Source: Odontesthes bonariensis
Taxonomy: Eukaryota; Chordata; Actinopteri; Atheriniformes; Atherinopsidae
Reading direction: 5' to 3'
DNA length: 64,000 bases
Assembly: GCF_027942865.1 (NCBI RefSeq)
Contig: NC_134528.1
Coordinates: 10,969,586 to 11,033,585 of the forward strand
Within the stretch, counting starts at the first letter, position 1; every line of letters starts with the position of its first letter. Below the pieces are notes generated by a model. The model ran no database searches. It was not told where the DNA came from and was given only the letters and a program-made list of their open reading frames with translations. A program made the position numbers and the translations under genes. This document shows positions 43,357-54,060 of this stretch, piece after piece.

Positions 43357-43890
43357 TAGCCTGACTACGTCATACTCACGATTCTAGTCAGAATGTGAGT
43401 CTGATACCGCTCAATAGAGATTTGGGTATGGGGCGTGTTTCAACCGAACCAGGAGAAAAAATGCCTCTTCGCTCAATTGGACAGACCTACAACCAATCAG
43501 AGCAACGTAGTATGTGACGTAGATTAAGCAACACACACTTGTTGTAGGAAGGACGGCAAAAACATCTTTTCTATCGATAAAAGCCTTTATTTCGTTCCTC
43601 TGTTCGTCTTTCAAAATGAATGCAATGTGGAGATCCTGTAGAACAGACTCGATGGCAGAATCTACACACCCTAGCTCTCCAGCGGCAGCCGTGTTCAGCT
43701 CTTTAGTGACGTAGTCGATAATGTCCCTGTTGATCATCTGTCCATCATCGTATAAAGCCCGCCCTGGCAATCTGATTGGTCCGACCAATTCTTGGTCGGG
43801 CATAATGATTTCCCAACTGAGCAGAGCCAGACCGAACTTCCCGACCAAAACTTTTATGGGCGGGGCTAAGTTCGGCTGGCACCCAGGCTA
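43357..43890. mobile_element. non-autonomous element with helicase-like fragment, 9-bp TSD
   Basis: Ends TAGCCTG...CAGGCTA, flanked by a perfect direct repeat TGGTGTGAC at 43348-43356 and 43891-43899. The paralogous region near 61003 has the uninterrupted site (ATTGGAGTGGCTTTTTCCAG). A minus-strand frame of helicase origin fills most of it. Confidence 0.82.
43411..43848 (-). pseudogene. RecQ/DEAD-like helicase N-terminal fragment carried by the element
   Basis: The frame contains LHIAFILKDEQRNEIKAFID followed by RKDVFAVLPT, the pattern of a RecQ-like Q-motif and the approach to Walker A. After LPT the expected G-x-GKS/T is absent (TSVCCLIY), so no ATP-binding loop remains. 145 residues against several hundred for a helicase. 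Probably a captured or deletion-derived fragment without enzyme activity. Confidence 0.6.
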
Positions 43891-44719
43891 TGGTGTGACC
43901 TTTCCCAGCTGGAAATCACTGATGAGGGACAGATGTTTTCAGAGAGACGCCGAAGTTGTCTGTTTTCTACTGGACAGGTAATTTAACCCACCAGTGTAAA
44001 TGTAACTAGCTGTTTGGTAGCGTCCATGAAACATTGACATTTCTGCTCCAAACGTAGAATTTCTGTTTGTTTTTACCCGGTGACGTTACTGAGATCAGCC
44101 CACTGCTGCTGACAGTTACTGAAAGTAAAAACTGAGTCAGGCCAACAGCTTTTCTTACTGTTGACCTGATGCTGTGTGGAGAAAAATGTGTATTCTGCAT
44201 AAAACCTGCAACAAAACTGTTAGATCTTTATTTCCTATTATGGTTCCATTGCGAACTGACACTATTTGGTCCTTCATAAACAACTAAACCATAGAGATTT
44301 AAGTTAAATTCAGTGTTGTAGCTTTTTCTAACTGTTAGCAGGGTTGTAAGTTAATATTTCTGCTCCAAAACTAGAAATAGTATTGATTTTTTAGATGAGA
44401 TGTGGTGTTTAAGATCTTGAGTTGTTCTTTCTATGTGAGGTTTGCTGATATGAGTTTGTCTTTTCTGATGGCGTGAAAACAAACTGTTCATATAGTTTTC
44501 CTGTTTACTGACTTTTGGGGGATCTTACTGCCTTCATGAGGTCATTCTGGCTCCTCTGTTTCGCCTGTTGTCCAGTTTCTACTCTGTTATAAATTGTCTC
44601 CTAAATGACCACCAGCACATTTATTATAAGTGAATCAAACCAACGACAATAGAGGAAAAATTACTTTCTTTATATTATTGTTTTGAGAGACGTCTCACAA
44701 AACTGACTCAGAGTTCATG

Positions 44720-44763
44720 TCGCAGCTCCAGCAGAGTCCACATTGGTGCTTCTGGTAGAACAG
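44720..44763 (+). other. duplicated gene unit, copy 1, second exon
   Basis: CGCAGCTCCAGCAGAGTC through AGAACAG before donor GTGAGTCATC. The counterpart at about 62055-62091 shares sequence and donor. The exon start is not fixed. Confidence 0.45.
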
Positions 44764-44884
44764 GTGAGTCATCACAGGGAAATAACTGAAGGATAATCTC
44801 ATCCCTCTGATTTGTTGCTCCCTCATCTTCCATCTTGTCCATCCTGCTGCCTGTGTTGGTTTCTGTTAAACATTTTTAAGAATA

Positions 44885-45320
44885 TTTTAGATGATAAATC
44901 AAATCAAGTTTATTTGTAGCACATTTCATGTACAAAACAGTTCAAAGTGCTTCACATAAAATAAAAGCATTGCAGCAGGCAGTGTAAGAAGCATTAAAAA
45001 TACATAAAAGAATATAAAGAGAAACAAATAAAATAATTTACATGAATTTAAATTAAAAGATATCCTGCAGATTTCATGCATAGACACATGAGAAAAGAAA
45101 TGTTTTTAACCTGGATTTAAAAATATCTCCATTTGGTGAAAGTTTAATCTCCACTGGCAGTTTGTTCCACTTGTTTGCAGCATAACAGCTAAATGCTGCT
45201 TCTCCATGTTTAGTCTTTAGTGATAAAATGAGCTTGGAGGAGAGAAGAGGTTTGCTGTTAGAGAGGATACACCAGTGTGTCATTATTGGGGCCTTTTTGA
45301 CATCTACATTGTCACACATA
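44885..45320 (-). mobile_element. LINE 3' end fragment
   Basis: Same 3' end as the 25.2-kb copy (AAGTTTATTTGTAGCACATT on plus). The minus frame gives KTKHGEAAFSCYAANKWNKL and FKSRLKTFLFSCVY, the LINE ORF2 C-terminus. It lies inside copy 1 of the duplicated gene unit and partly explains why that copy is longer. Confidence 0.7.
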
Positions 45321-46148
45321 GCACACTGTGAAGCGAACTAAAAGTTAGTTTTTAATGTGTCACAAGCATTTTTAATGTTCATCTTAACGAAATACACCTT
45401 GCCTCCTCTTCTCAGCTCTATAGCAGAGGGAACAAAGACCTGAGGAGAGGAGACAAGTAGGTACAAAAGGCGAGTTTTTGTCTCTGTGATGTTAGCTGTT
45501 GTCTCCATACGAGAGGCAGCTGTGTGAGAAGCGTGACAGAGCCTGCTTCCCTGTGGGCTTATTGAACCGTGTGCCTAAAAATAAAGTATGTTTGTGGCCG
45601 GGCTGCTGGCGGTGTTGCTCATGGCTTTTTCCCCAGTGGCAAAAACTCTGAGCAAGAGAAAAACTGAAGTGACTTCTCATACTCGTGATGTCTTCTGGAC
45701 GCATGGCTTTAACCAGGTCATACTTTAACAATACATACATACTGTATTTATTCTCATACACAGCCTTTTGTTTTACCACCCGTACTCAAATTTTATTCTT
45801 ACTGTTCTGTATTTCTATTTTTATTCTTTTATGTTATTGTTGAGTGTTGTACTTTGAGAGTGAAGTTTAACCGGAGTCAAATTCCTTATTTGTTTACTCA
45901 AACCTGGCCAATATAGCTGATTCTGATTCTGATAAATAATTATCTGAGTTGTTTATGGTTAAAATAGGACGTTCGGGCAATCTGTTCTGTTTGTGGTCTG
46001 TATATTCAAAGCGGAAATCCTCAGCTATGGTGTCGATGGATTATTAATCTCGTCATATAAACATCTTAACAAGTTGAAAAAGTTGTTTTTAGCAGACGGA
46101 CACTTTAACGAATAACTGACTGAATAACTGATTTTTGTGTATCTACAG

Positions 46149-46372
46149 TTTCAGACCGCTGTGCACGAAAAACAGCAGAAGATTCAGCGTATACACTCCC
46201 AAATCTACACCTTCATCCTTTAGTTATAAACCAGGATTGTGAAGAGGTGGAGGAGGGATGCCTCGAAGGAGGAGCCTCCAACCAGTTGACTCCAGAGGAC
46301 CCAGTTTGGTGCCCCCAATACCTGCAGCATTCACATCAGAACTGGAGCAGACACAAGACGGCAGAGATCTCA
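46149..46372 (+). CDS. duplicated gene unit, copy 1, first coding exon
   Basis: Acceptor TATCTACAG ends at 46148 and donor CTCA|GTAAGT begins at 46373. ATG at 46258 gives MPRRRSLQPVDSRGPSLVPP then ...ELEQTQDGRDLS (38 codons plus one base). The counterpart ATG at 62628 gives the same 115-base length and phase. An upstream ATG in copy 2 (62595) is ATT here, so MPRR is the likelier shared start. No family recognised; no later exon of this copy was found, so it may be a truncated duplicate. Confidence 0.55.
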
Positions 46373-47060
46373 GTAAGTGACTCACTTCTGTTTGTTTGTT
46401 TTGTAGCATATGAACTAATCCTTTAATTTAGGCTATAAAGCTGCTTGATTGCGGTAAAACTGATGACAGTTATTTGGAATGTTCTATATATAACACAAAT
46501 TTCTGCTTAATTTGAAAACATAAAGAACTGAGGGAATCTTTAAAGTCTGAATAAAGCAGAAATGAATATGCGTTCTGAGTTTGTGTAAAAGTTTATCCTA
46601 ATAAACTGAGCAGAGCTGTCTGCTAAAGACGCTGAATGGCAGATCTCAGGGCAGCTCAATGAGCCACAATAACAACACTAACGGGAAAGATTTATTTTAA
46701 TTAAACTGCTTAGATGTTAAATCCCAATGCACACGGCACATATTAAATATATTGTTCGCTTTCCAGCTGTGGATTTAGATATGAACCGTGTCACTTAGAC
46801 TTTTTTGGGAATCTCCTGCCAACCATGCGGCTGAGCCGTCGCCACCATGAGCGCAGCAGCAGCAGAGGGAGAGTCAGCCACGCTGGAGTAAACTGTAGCC
46901 GTGGTGCATCGGTTTATCTCATCTGTCTCTGGATTAAAGAGGAGGCGAAGTGCTGAAAATTATGCTCAACTCTCCATCCATGTGGCTCATCAGCACAGCA
47001 TCCATCAACTCTTGCAGCCTTAATCCTCTGTGAAGCCATGTTGGTTTCTACAAACACATA
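46373..47060. other. no gene recognised
   Basis: GCCGTCGCCACCATGAGC at about 46838-46855 looks like a start context, but the frame closes after about 14 codons. Confidence 0.35.
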
Positions 47061-47919
47061 CAGCCCATAATTATGGAAGCCCAGAGCGGACGTGGTACAT
47101 TTTAAACTTTCTTTTGATGGTTTTCGAGATCACGAGATGACTATCTTTTCTTGAATGCTCAGGATCAGTTTCTCAGTGTTCTTAAAGATGAACTGAAACG
47201 AATGTTCATCTATCATTCAAATGAAATTTTTGTCTTTTTCTAAAACCATCAATCCAACTTGAACTAAATTTTCCGGGCATAACTTGTTAAAACGGCCATT
47301 TAAAAGTGTGAATTATGTGGCCTTTGGTGCGAAATTGGCCACATGACCGTGACGTCATAGGGTTGACTCCCTTATTTGCTAGTATGGCTGGCTGCGATAA
47401 TAACATACATTTGATGGACTTATATCTCATAAAGGAAACTAAATTCTGATACAAACATCAGCAGGTCGAAAGAACACACCTCTAACATTATGTGGAAAAA
47501 CTTTCGTTGAATTTAAGCCACACAAATCGATTTAATATCTATATTGTAGAGGCTCTCTGCACCTCCCGTATGGGTAATGGCAATGAAAGTTACCATTTTT
47601 GGTACAGGATCGGCGGGCACAAAACAGCCATCGCTCCTACTACACGCTGATTATTATTAAGATGTTATCAATCAAATGACACAATAGTTTATGTTTGCTG
47701 TGGTAAACTGGAAAAGATTTGAACATGCCGGATTCGCAGATATGGCATTCTGCTGCGCTGTCTTTGACACGTTGAAACCTAACGAAGGGGCACTTTGAAA
47801 TCCAGCCACTTAAAAAAAAACGTATGTGATAATAACATGGTTTTAATGTAAGCTTAATAAACAATGGCGTGGATTAACGGGTCGGAGATCCTCCAGTGCG
47901 CGGCCCCATCTGCGGATCC

Positions 47920-48189
47920 TCACGGGTCGGCGGCAGGGAGATGGGCACCCGGCCTCGGCCCGACTGACAGCAGCCATCGGTAAGAGTAATCCTCTGAGCC
48001 TCGGATGTCGTAGCCGGCGCAATCACCGGAGAGACCAGACAGCAGATGGCGAGCGTTGTTGGTGGAGGGCAAAGCCAGGTGGGCTTTCAGCCGGCATATT
48101 ACTCCACCTCTCTTTCCACGTCTTCTGCGACGGCTGTTGCGTGGCAACCGACCAGGTAGATGCCATAGGTAAGAGGGTACAGACGCCAA
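47920..48189 (-). pseudogene. LINE-like Arg-rich fragment inside the inner element
   Basis: The minus frame contains RNSRRRRRGKRGGVICRLKA, resembling the Arg-rich segment near the start of fish LINE ORF2 proteins. The rest (HLLSGLSGDCAGYD...) is not recognised. A weak call. Confidence 0.3.
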
Positions 48190-48459
48190 AACAGGTGGCG
48201 GTGGCTTTGTCTCATCGTTGACGTGATCGATATTATGTCCACAGAATCTCTGATTTTCAAGAGACTCAGGCGATCATGCATCAGTAGTGATGAAAACGAT
48301 AAAAAACGATAAAAACATGACAAAACACAAAAAAAGCTAGCAGAGGTAGACGGCCAGCCACTCACAACGTCGCCAAATTCTAGCTGGATATGTGTGTAGA
48401 CCGAAGTGCAGACCGAGCAGTCCCCTGCTTCCGAGCAGCAAACACCGTAACAGGTGCAG

Positions 48460-48675
48460 CTATCGGCAGGCGGCAGCAGGCAGTGATACGATCCACCGTA
48501 CTCTTGTCTTTGCCTTCTCCTTGTCAGCCTCAGTTCCAGTATTTTTTAGTTTGGGAAACATGTGCAGAGAGATGCCTTCAGTGAAGCTGCTATTTTTGCA
48601 ACTAACACCATTTGGCCCTCCAGCAACACAATATTTTCCACCGTGCTTTGATGTCTTAGCCATAGACGCCGCCAT
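48460..48675 (-). CDS. THAP-type zinc-finger exon (partial) in the inner element
   Basis: ATG at 48675 opens MAASMAKTSKHGGKYCVAGG, then SCKNSSFTEGISLHMFPK. This resembles the start of THAP domains (Cys pair, then a H-x-FP block near residue 40). The later W and C-x2-H landmarks are not found, so only the first half of the finger is supported. It reads outward-to-inward from the right arm, as expected for a transposase 5' exon. Confidence 0.5.
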   Translation of the reverse strand: MAASMAKTSKHGGKYCVAGGPNGVSCKNSSFTEGISLHMFPKLKNTGTEADKEKAKTRVRWIVSLPAAACR

Positions 48676-49059
48676 TACAGTTAGACTACTAGAACTTCTG
48701 TCAACCCTATGACGTCACGCATAAAAAAAATGAATTCGCACAAAAAGACAAAATGTGGCTCCTTTTGAGCCCGTTTTAACACGACTTCCCGGATAAATTA
48801 TTATCCAGACAATATCTCATTTTAATCGCAAGGCTTGGAACCTTTAGAATCAGCAGCAAAAACTGTGAAATTCCAACAATTAAAATTCGTTTCATAAGTC
48901 CTTTAAAGCCTTTCCAAGAACGGACTCAAGCTGAAAATGTCATATTTTGGAGAACCCGACATAGATCAACGCATCAGATTTTACTTCTATCGAGGTCTAA
49001 CAGGCTGAAATTGCAATTTGTTTGTCTTGTAGCGATAACTTTTATATCAGCCCGCGTCA

Positions 49060-49175
49060 TTTAAGGAGACGGCCGGCTCGACTGCAGCTCAACAGGCGTT
49101 TACACCTCAGTGATCCTGCTGATATAGTCGACTTCATCAGTGACCAGCTGAGGGGACCAGGCAAAAACCATCGGT
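49060..49175 (+). pseudogene. integrase-core-type protein fragment
   Basis: The frame RRPARLQLNRRLHLSDPAD then IVDFISDQLRGPGKNHR resembles the region that precedes GYRWMH... in a DDE integrase-like family common in fish and other animals (from memory of the family, unverified). The frame closes immediately at the right arm of the outer inverted repeat. Confidence 0.35.
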
Positions 49176-49259
49176 AAATTAACTCGTTATCCCGAGAAAA
49201 CCATCAAAAAGAAGTTTATACGTACCACGTCCGCTCTGGGCTTCCGTACATAATAACCT

Positions 49260-49777
49260 GGGTGTAGGATTACTTTGACCCTGTTTTTGCAGGAGCACCG
49301 GTCCAACATCCACACGGTTTCCTCTTAAACTGGGAGGGGGTCCTTTCCGTGCTCAGTCAGCTGCTCCAACTTTTAAACAACCTTTCCATGGATGTGGTAA
49401 CTCGTCATGGCAGATATTAAAAGTTTGAGGATAAATCGCTGAAGCATCACCGTTAAGCCGGCGTAGATGAATCCTTAAAAATCAATGTTTTGCCGAAAAA
49501 AGTTTGGTCATTAATCTAAAGAACAAGTAGACGATATCATAGGAGCTGCAACAACGCATTGTAGAAAGAAAGCTGCGCTCCTCAAAGCTTCATGCAAGAT
49601 ATTTGGCTTTCGCACAAAATTGGGTTAGTTGTGTGAAAGATAACAGCGGTGGTTGGGATCAGCTTAGAACGCGGCTTCTATATAAGCTGCCCTTGTTGAA
49701 CAGTCTGTGTTAAAAAGTGATAGAATTGGCCTTTTATTCATGGTGGTTTTACCACACTACACAGTGTTATCTTTCTC

Positions 49778-49818
<41 letters not shown>

Positions 49819-51340
49819 TCTTCATTGTAATCTCTCTGTGCTGCATGATCCAAAACCTTTTAAATTCTCATAATTAGTTTTCTCAGAACAAGTCATTTTG
49901 CCCCAATAATCTTTTCAGGCACGCTGTGGTTGTGTTAGGAGCAGCTGAAAATAATCCATCACTGCAGTTGTTTCTGATGATGCATTAATTCAATAATCCT
50001 TAAGAGGCAACTGAAGGGATCTTAGAGGAAATTGGCAGTGAGCCACTCATATTAGGTTGAGAGCTGACAGTTCTGCAGGATCATTGATCCCGTTGTTTCC
50101 AACGGAATACATATTTCATGTTATAGTGTGCGTCAGACTTTATATTCTTCATCTTTGCTTATTAAACCTGTGAAATTTCTAGGTAAACATTGGTGTTTCC
50201 ATCACTCAAGCCCAGCGACAGTATAATAAGCTCACAAAATGTTCACTTTTATTTCTAATTCAAACTGTATTTTAAATTTCTTCACCACAGTTTTTTAATT
50301 TTTTTGGTGAAAGATTATTTCGCTCAATTATCCAACCCTAAAATGGAGGGATTAATTATGAAGTTAAAACCACTTTTACTGAGGATGGGTCTAATTCCTG
50401 CATAGATTACAGGGTCAATATAGCTGTAAAGAAAGGCTGAGACTGTTGTGTAGGTTTTCTGTCTTTTTAGTCGGCTTTTCATTCACTTCCAGCTTTATCT
50501 TTAAATTGATTACATTCACCCTTCACATTTCCTGTTTCCTCTTCTCATTTTATGTGTTTAGTTGATAAACTCTGTTCTGTTCCTGCCACATACACCTTAT
50601 TGCCATTAGTCTTTACCCTCATTGCATGGATTTATCTTCCCCTGATTTCAGTCATCTCTTGCTAAATTGTCTGTGTTCCTTAGTAACTAGCTTTCCTGCC
50701 TATTCCTCTCTTTTTTTTTTTTTCTTTTTTTTTGCCAGTAGGTTTTTGGCCTCTGTTTGTTTCTGCCATTTCATTGCTGAATGCTCCTGGATTGTCAACC
50801 ATTGATTGTTTACTGGACTTCTATCTGTTTGTTTGTTCGTTTCATGGACTGATAATTTGTGAATGACACGAGTCTGTCTGAAGTAACTTATTTGCTTTTT
50901 GAATTTTACGTGCTGTGTTCTGCTTGGATCCTCATTCTTGGACCCCCATCACAGTGCATGTTACTTTTACATTTACGTATGTACTAATATGTTACAGCAC
51001 TATATATACGTATATACTACCTGGAGTCCCAGCACAGACATCCCAAGCCATGGTACATTGCAACAAAAGTGGAATACAAAATTAAGGAGCAAACAGAAAC
51101 AAACTGCACATACAGAAAGAATAATTTCACTCAACGATGTGAATATAAACAACTAAGTGCTCTGAAGCCATTCAAAATCCCCAGTCTTTCCAGTGTTCTG
51201 TCCAGCATCGTATATGTCGCCCTTCAATTGACAGAGCTGACTGAGATGCTGTTTTAATTATTATCATACATTAACCTATTCTGTTATTTCCGTTGATTTA
51301 ATGACTTTCCAGTGACTCACAGTTGTTTTCAATGTATGTT
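49260..51340. other. no gene recognised; (TA)n at 49785-49815
   Basis: The first exon of zinc-finger gene C is expected upstream but no MSEV-type exon was recognised. A short TA microsatellite lies at about 49785-49815. Confidence 0.4.
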
Positions 51341-51350
51341 TGTGATTCAG

Positions 51351-53503
51351 TGTTACCTGAAGATGTCCAGCAGCTGTCTGGGTTCAAAGAAGTGGTTTCC
51401 TGGAGTTCGAATCTGGACCAACAGGACCCAGAACTCCTCCACATGAAGGAAGAAGACAAAGAACTCTGGAGCAGTCAGGAGGGAGAGCAGCTCAATGGCC
51501 AGAAAGAGGCTGGTATCAACAGGTTTCTGTTCACTGCTGTTACTGTGAATAATGAAGATGATGAAAAGAAACCTCAGTCCTCACCGCTTCATCAAATCAA
51601 AATTGAAGATGGCACAGATATACAGCCTCACACCAGCATCTCATCCAAACAGATGAAAACAGAAGCTGATGAAGAGAACCGTGGAGGACCAGAACCAGCT
51701 GAGAGGTTGCATCTAAATTGTCATTTAGAACTTAATACTATTGTAAATACTTCAGACACCTCTGAGACTGAGGTCAGTGATGATGAGTATTGGCAGAGAT
51801 CTTCTTACACTGAACCTGAAACTGATGACAGAGACCCTGATTGGTGGGCAAGTGAGTTGGGTGTAAATCATGACGTTGGATCTAACACTGACAAAAAGTC
51901 ATTCAGCTGTTCTGAGTGTGGTAAGCTGTTTACCTCCAAGTATTGTTTTGATAGACACTGGCACGTCCACGCAGGGGAAAAAACATTAAGCTGTGTTGAT
52001 TATGGTAAAAAATTTACACACAAATCAAATCTAATGAAACATATAAATGTTCACACAGAAAAAAAAACAATTGGCTGTGATGTCTGTGGTAAAAGATTTA
52101 AAAATAAGTCACATCTGAAGACACACACAAATCTCCACTCAGAAGAAAAACCATTTGGCTGTGACATTTGTTTTAAACGCTTTAATCAAAACACGAATCT
52201 TAAGGCACATATGAGAGTCCATACAGGTGAGAAACCATTTGGTTGTGATCAGTGTGGCAAAAGATTTTGTGATCAAGGAAATTTTTCACGCCACATGCGA
52301 ATCCATAGAAGCGAGAAATCATTTAAATGCGATGTCTGCGGTAAAAGTTTTCACCAAAAAACTAATTTTGAGGCACACCTGACAGTCCACACAGGACAGA
52401 AACTGTTTGGCTGTGATGAGTGTGGTAAAAGTTTTAAAACTAGGTCACATTTGAAGAGACACGTGAAGCTCCACACAGAGGAAAAACCTTTTGGCTGTGA
52501 CATTTGCGGTAAAAGATTTAATCAAAACACAAATCTTAAGGCGCACATGAGAATCCACACAGGTGAGAAACCATTTGGCTGTGATGAGTGTAGTAAAAGA
52601 TTCAACCATAGGTCACATCTTAAGATGCATAAGAGAGTTCACACTGGAGAGAAACCATTTGGTTGTGATGTTTGTGATAAAAGATTTAATCGAAACACAA
52701 CTCTTAAAACACACATGTTAGTTCACACTGGAGATAAACCATTTGTTTGTGATGTTTGTGGTAAAAGATTTAAACGCAATGAATATCTTAAGTTACACAT
52801 GGGAGTCCACACAGGAGACAAACCTTTTGCTTGTTTTGATTGTGATAAAAGATTTAAAAATAAGTCGCATCTTAAGACACACATGAACATCCATCCAGGG
52901 GACAAACCATTTGACTGCGACCTTTGTGGTAAAAGTTTTAATCAAAACTCAAATCTTATGGCACACATGAAGCTCCATACAGGAGAGAAAACATTTTGCT
53001 GTGATGTTTGTGGTAAAACATTTAATCAAAACACAAATCTCACAGCACACATGAGAGTCCACACAGGTGAAAAACCATTTGGCTGTGATGAATGTGGTAA
53101 AAGATTTTGTGATCAGAGAAACTTTTCACGCCACATGAGAACCCATAGCAGAGAGAAACCATTAAAATGTGATGACTGTGGTAAAAATTTTTTCCAAAAA
53201 ACTAATTTTAAGACGCACATGAGAGTTCACACAGGAGAGAAGCCGTTTAGCTGCGACAAGTGTGGTAAAAGATTTAAGACCGGGTCACATTTAAAGAGAC
53301 ACATTAAATTGCACTCAGAAGAGAAACTATTTGACTGTGATGTTTGTGGTAAAAGATTCAGCCAAAACGTATATCTTAAAGAACACATCAGAGTCCACAC
53401 GGGTGAGAAACCATTTGGTTGTGATGAGTGTGGTAAAAAAATTTGTGATCGTAGAAATTTTTCCCGACATGCGAGAGTCCATAGCAGAGAAACAAATATT
53501 TAA
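51351..53503 (+). CDS. zinc-finger gene C finger exon: 19 C2H2 fingers
   Basis: Probable nuclear DNA-binding regulator. Acceptor TTTGTGATTCAG ends at 51350; the exon takes one base from an unseen first exon and encodes 717 residues to the TAA at 53501-53503. The leader has VLPEDVQQLSGFKEVVSWSS, LDQQDPELLHMKEEDKELW and ETEVSDDEYWQ. Nineteen fingers run from about residue 185 of the exon to its end, with linkers including TGEKP, SEEKP, TGDKP and SREKP. Finger 2 (LSCVDYGKKFTHKSN) has lost its second Cys. Fingers 4-8 and 14-18 correspond one to one, 840 bp apart. No KRAB or SCAN domain. Confidence 0.9.
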
Positions 53504-53930
53504 TTGTGTAAAAGGTTTAACCAAAAGGTGTCAGACATGAAAATCCTTCAAGAAATAACACTGTTGTAGAGTCTGATATAAAACATTTATCTGGCAGGAA
53601 AAACTTAACAAGTTAGGATCGAGCTCATGCAGTTATAAAAGTTTTTCTGCAGTTGACCTGTCGTGTAAATACAAGCGTCTTTTTAAATCAGTTCGGTCTG
53701 TTAAAATGGTTGTTTGAGCTTTTACTTATCGGTAAAACTAAAATCACGGTGCATTACCTGAACACAACATACATCAATAAAAGCTGCTCAGTTTGTGCTG
53801 ACAGTGTCTAAACAGATTGTTACTAAAGTCTGATGAAGATGAAGGTTAAACCAAAAGCAGAAAATATTAAATGACTAATCATTTCATATAAACACCAGCT
53901 CATTCATGTGCAGATTAGTTTGAATCAGTG
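53504..53930. other. 3' flank of zinc-finger gene C
   Basis: Contains CATCAATAAAAGC near 53773, a plausible poly(A) signal. No other feature. Confidence 0.45.
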
Positions 53931-53931
53931 C

Positions 53932-54060
53932 AGTGTTTCCCGCAGCGCATTATAGTTAAGGCGGCCGCCTTAGCAAACTCGCACTGCCGCCTTTCCAACG
54001 TTCCCCCCCCAAAAAAAAAAGTTTATTATTTATTTATTTTTATTTATTTTTTTAAACCGA
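53932..54060 (+). mobile_element. hAT-like terminal fragment
   Basis: CAGTGTTTCCCGCAGCGCAT followed by GGCGGCCGCC is a common hAT end in fish (CAGTGTTTCCC...). The other end was not located. Confidence 0.5.

Larger units (their letters stand above)
43216..43977 (+). other. duplicated gene unit, copy 1, leader exon (interrupted)
   Basis: Purine-rich sequence (…GCCGAAGAAGAAGGGAAGG…) runs to GTTGGTGTGAC, is interrupted by a 534-bp element, and resumes CTTTCCCAGCTGGAAATCAC...TACTGGACAG before donor GTAATT at 43978. The uninterrupted counterpart ends at 61080. Probably a 5' untranslated exon. Confidence 0.5.
47181..48910. mobile_element. inner inverted-repeat element with THAP exon
   Basis: Left arm 47181-47370 and right arm about 48690-48910 are inverted copies: CTTAAAG/CTTTAAAG with ATGAAACGAAT-like starts, then TTTTCCGGGCA / TTATCCGGGAA, then GTGACGTCATAGGGTTGAC. 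The arms are about 190 bp and clearly diverged. THAP DNA-binding domains are the hallmark of P-element-type transposases, so a P-like non-autonomous element is inferred. Confidence 0.6.
47066..49258. mobile_element. outer inverted-repeat element containing a nested element
   Basis: Left arm about 47066-47148 (GGAAGCCCAGAGCGGACGTG, then TTTTGATGGTTTTCGAGATC). The right arm about 49180-49258 is its inverted copy with few differences. Between them lie the THAP-bearing element (47181-48910) and an integrase-like fragment (49060-49175). No target duplication was recognised. Confidence 0.6.

Noticed and set aside
46845..46900. Kozak-like GCCACCATGAGC start of a gene
   Set aside because: The frame ends after about 14 codons and no donor site maintains it.
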